Assembly (NCBI GenBank): GCA_013365365.1
Contig: JABVXU010000007.1
Span: 124,001-188,000, forward strand
Reading direction: 5' to 3'
DNA: 64,000 bases
Source of the DNA: Cruorifilaria tuberocauda
Taxonomy: Eukaryota > Nematoda > Chromadorea > Rhabditida > Onchocercidae
Each line of letters starts with the position of its first letter. Position 1 is the first letter of the stretch. The notes under the pieces were generated by a model. That model did not search any database. It was not told where the DNA came from and saw only the letters and a program-made list of their open reading frames with translations. Shown here piece by piece: positions 61,023 to 64,000 of the stretch. Made by a program: the position numbers and the translations under genes.

Positions 61023-63916
61023 TCAACTGAATGCTGTTCGCACTTCTTCGAATTTGCTAATTTCAACAATTTTAACCATTTCTTTTTTCTCACCACCAAC
61101 TGCAATGACACTTCCAGAATCCGGTGAAAAGCGACATACATGAAGACCTCCGAGGTTAACATTATGCTCTGTAACAAGTTCCAGATCACTGCTGCTTTCT
61201 CCCAGACGCCAAACTTTTAAGAGCTGAAAATTAAAAAATTTTACTTTTATTACATGTGTAAAGACGAACAAGTAGTCTGATAAGAGCTATGAAAACTAAG
61301 AAAAATTATATTAAACCTTCGATAAATTATATGAAAAAACTGCATGGAATAAAGCTGTGTCTCGATATAAACCAAGTTAACTTCCATCGGACTATATTGT
61401 GCAATTGTCTCTTTTTAGACGTGAAATATTTCTCCGCCGAGAGGAAGAAAAAAAATTTCGGTTTATTTTAAAATTAGTATTGACAATCATAAAAAAAATT
61501 ACCCCATCTTCGCCACATGTAGATAATAAGCCCTTGGTATAATAACTTTGCACTACGCTACGAGCACCTCCGTCATGCACCTTTTTCGATATTACAGGTT
61601 CATTTTTACGTGTATCGATGTAGTAAAACTGGCCTGAAAGGAAATTGTAACCATATCAAAAACAAAAAAAAAGTCGTTTTATCACGCTTCACCATATTAT
61701 AATAGGAATTCTGACAACTTCGATAACACTGCAATACGCACATTTAACGAAAAAAATAAAACTCATATGATGGTTCCACATGAGGGCTAGCGATTATTGC
61801 TTTATTAGTTACTTCACTACCACTGTTATATTATATCTGTTAATGATGTAGCTTTGATTTCAGTATTATATATGTATAAATATAGCTAACACTTGAAAAC
61901 CTAAGGAAAATAATTTACAAGTAAAATTAACCGTTGTCAGTGACGACGAAGAAATAAAATGGAGAGAAATGATCCCATGTAAGTCGTTCCACTTCACCAC
62001 TTACTTCCCATTTCATGGATAAATTGTTAAATTCCTTGCAATCTGTTACTCCCACTTGACTTGATAAAGTCCCTGTTAAAAGAATAGATGATTCCTTTGG
62101 ATGCCATTCCATTGCTTGCACCTAAACTCCATAATTATAAGCAACGGAAAAAAAATGCAAGCAGCTATTAATCGACCATAGCAAAAGCGTACCCTTTCCC
62201 CCTACTTTGGGGAAATATACACCTTAACAGTCGATTAAGAAAAGACAAACACAAGCAAGAATAAAACTAAAATTTTGAATTACCATTCCATCGAAATGTG
62301 TTGCAATTGTTGCAGGTTTCGCTTCTTCAAGGTCCCATAAAATCACAGAATTATCAGCGCCTCCAGATGCCATAATATGTTCCATTAAGCGATTCCATGC
62401 TAAGCAAAATACAGCACCAGAATGGCCCTCTGCACTTCCATCACGCTTTTGTCGTTTTCTAAAATATATCAAAAAAATGTTTTGATTCCAAATATTTATT
62501 AAATTTAGCATTGCAAGCAAGGTGGTTCATTTTGGCAATCTGTTTAAAGAATCAAAAAAAAACCTTGCAGCCTTTGCTTTTCCAAGAGTTACCGTTGGTA
62601 TCACTGAATTTACCAAATCCAAATCCCAGATACTTATTGATCCATCAATACCACCAAGAGCTAATAGGTTGCCTTTTTTATCATCGCTTCCTGGGTCAAA
62701 ATATATTGGCTCCAAGCATAAAGGAGGTACATCCAAAATATAATCATGGTGAACGTACCAATCATTTTCTGCCTCATTGTATAAATACACTTCCAATGTA
62801 TATTCATCCTTGAAAAAGGCCAAAATAATTGAAAGGGAACTAAGAACTTCAGTGATTTCAGTTTCATTTGGAAACACCGAAATCAAATTTTGAAATAAAA
62901 TAGAGCTGTTCCAAACCTCATAAACTTTAGCAACTGCAACAAGATTATCGTCTGATTTAATTTCGAAATCATCTTGGTCTTCTTCATCACTATTCACATA
63001 GGTCGTTATGTGAGGATCTTCCATAGGCGATGCAAATGTTGCTATTCCAGCCAAAGGATTAGACCTGAATTTTTGTTTAAATCGATAAAAAAACACTGTT
63101 TTCCTTTTTTATAATCTAAGATCACTATGAAAGCACAAGCTGAGAGAGATTACAAAACATGCCATTGCATGCTATTAAATCAAAAAAATCTTATTTGAAT
63201 TTCTTGCTCTAATTCAGCTCATGCAAAGTTCGATGTTCCATATGAAAATGTTCTTACGGTTTCAGAGTTATTAGTCAATAAAAGACAGACTTCCAAATAC
63301 GCACCTTTCACCGTCACTTTCGTTATATTGATTCAATTTATACCTGTCAGTACCCATTCCGTCGTCTACTATATCAGGACTTGAACCACGAATACCTCTC
63401 TGGAAAAAAGCAAATGAAAATGTATGCGATATTTTATTTACATAAAAATTCTCAAAATTAAAAGATAAATGAACGGATAAAAAGAATCGGAAAACTAAAA
63501 AAAAGAAATACTTGATGTTGCATTTCAACAGTAGCATCTGTGTCGGATAACTCACTAGTTTCCGGTTCGCCCTCTGAAAATCACCCATTTATTATTGAAG
63601 ATTGAAATTCAAAATCTAAGAATATTTTTTGATCCATTCCCTTCCTAAGGCCCTCATAACTACGACACAAAAGAACAAGTTAACCCAGCAGCTTTTATTT
63701 AGAAATATTTCGATATTCACAGAAAAATCTGTTGAAGTTCAAGAAAAACGAAATTATAATCGAAAATAATCTAAGAAATCATAATTGATTAGCAAATCTT
63801 TGAAAATTTTAACCTTGAATCAATGTTTTGATTTCTTCTGAAGATAATTTCACCTTACCCGGTACGGCTTTTGGTACACCACGTTTTATCCAAACTAAAT
63901 CTGCTATCAGTGACAT
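61023..63916 (-). CDS. pwp-1: Periodic tryptophan protein 1 homolog (PWP1), WD40 repeat
   Basis: A WD40 beta-propeller protein of the nucleus and nucleolus, needed for ribosome biogenesis. Exons in transcript order: 63916-63814, 63573-63512, 63399-63305, 63064-62926, 62808-62564, 62458-62284, 62121-61932, 61633-61503, 61223-61023; about 446 aa (human 501). All junctions are GT-AG with matching phase. The N-terminus, MSLIADLVWIKRGVPK with KLSSEEIKTLI, matches the PWP1 start. An acidic linker follows (VNSDEEDQDDFEI), then YVHHDYILD and propeller blades with GIDGSISIWDLDLV, GGADNSVILWDLEEAKPA, VERLTWDHFSP, HDGGARSV and LLKVWRLGE. The C-terminus stops at RTAFS, lacking the Ser-rich human tail. 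An acceptor-like TTTCAG nine bases before the ATG (plus 63926-63931) suggests trans-splicing. Confidence 0.93.
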
Positions 63917-63925
63917 TCTTAACAG

Positions 63926-63931
63926 CTGAAA
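63926..63931 (-). promoter_or_regulatory. Probable spliced-leader trans-splice acceptor of PWP1
   Basis: On the minus strand TTTCAG is followed by CTGTTAAGA and then the start ATG. This short 5' leader after a perfect acceptor, with family-consistent N-terminus beginning at the ATG, fits trans-splicing. A conventional 5' UTR intron is the alternative. Confidence 0.5.
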
Positions 63932-64000
63932 TTGATAAGAAAGACTGATATCGTAATAAATCAATATTAATGTCTTATAAGTACCACGATACCTTTCAAA

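Noticed and set aside
62511..62813. Plus-strand open frames of 73-100 codons near the right end
   Set aside because: They are shadows of PWP1 exon 5 on the opposite strand; the minus frame has WD40 sequence and fitting splice sites.
1..64000. Transposase, reverse transcriptase, viral or toxin genes
   Set aside because: No frame on either strand shows catalytic motifs or family-like sequence of these classes.

Overview
The window looks like nuclear DNA of a nematode, probably a filarial or other spirurid worm. The evidence is AT-rich non-coding DNA, many short exons split by introns of about 80 to 500 bp, TTTCAG-type acceptors, and acceptor-like sites just before several start codons (as expected for spliced-leader trans-splicing). 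The encoded proteins are eukaryotic housekeeping families. The species assignment is inference. All exon models were built by hand from reading frame, splice signals, phase and family knowledge; no search was run.

Left block (1-17.1 kb, all + strand, compact): the 3' end of a class I SAM methyltransferase gene (1-970); mitochondrial methionyl-tRNA synthetase (1569-5359, 14 exons, HIGH and KMSKS motifs); Ku80 (5668-10047, 14 exons, no C-terminal DNA-PKcs-binding region, two apparently non-GT introns); the PP2A B''-gamma-type regulatory subunit PPP2R3C (10875-13847, 10 exons, two EF-hand loops); and RRS1, a 60S ribosome assembly factor (14580-17058, 8 exons). Gaps from stop to next start are about 310 to 830 bp, so some neighbours could share a transcript.

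Middle (17.1-40.2 kb): about 23 kb with no convincing coding exon. It holds T-rich tracts, CT/GA and GT/CA microsatellites, several old local tandem duplications, small perfect palindromes and a few less AT-rich islands. Next comes a five-finger C2H2-type transcription factor gene (about 40292-53141, 13 exons proposed, + strand). Its fingers sit at the N-terminal end and a Ser/Thr/Asn/Gly-rich tail follows. The long non-coding stretch before it may contain its control elements or 5' exons.

Right (53.1-64.0 kb): about 8 kb of non-coding DNA with an inverted repeat and an ATA-rich tract, then PWP1, a WD40 ribosome-biogenesis protein, complete on the - strand (63916 down to 61023, 9 exons), convergent with the zinc-finger gene.

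I saw no CRISPR array, convincing transposase, viral gene, rRNA or tRNA, and no clearly new multi-gene system. The most unusual items are the AT-AG and GC-AG introns of Ku80, the GATA-motif-rich tandem arrays, the foldback element near 55 kb, and the non-standard fingers of the transcription factor.
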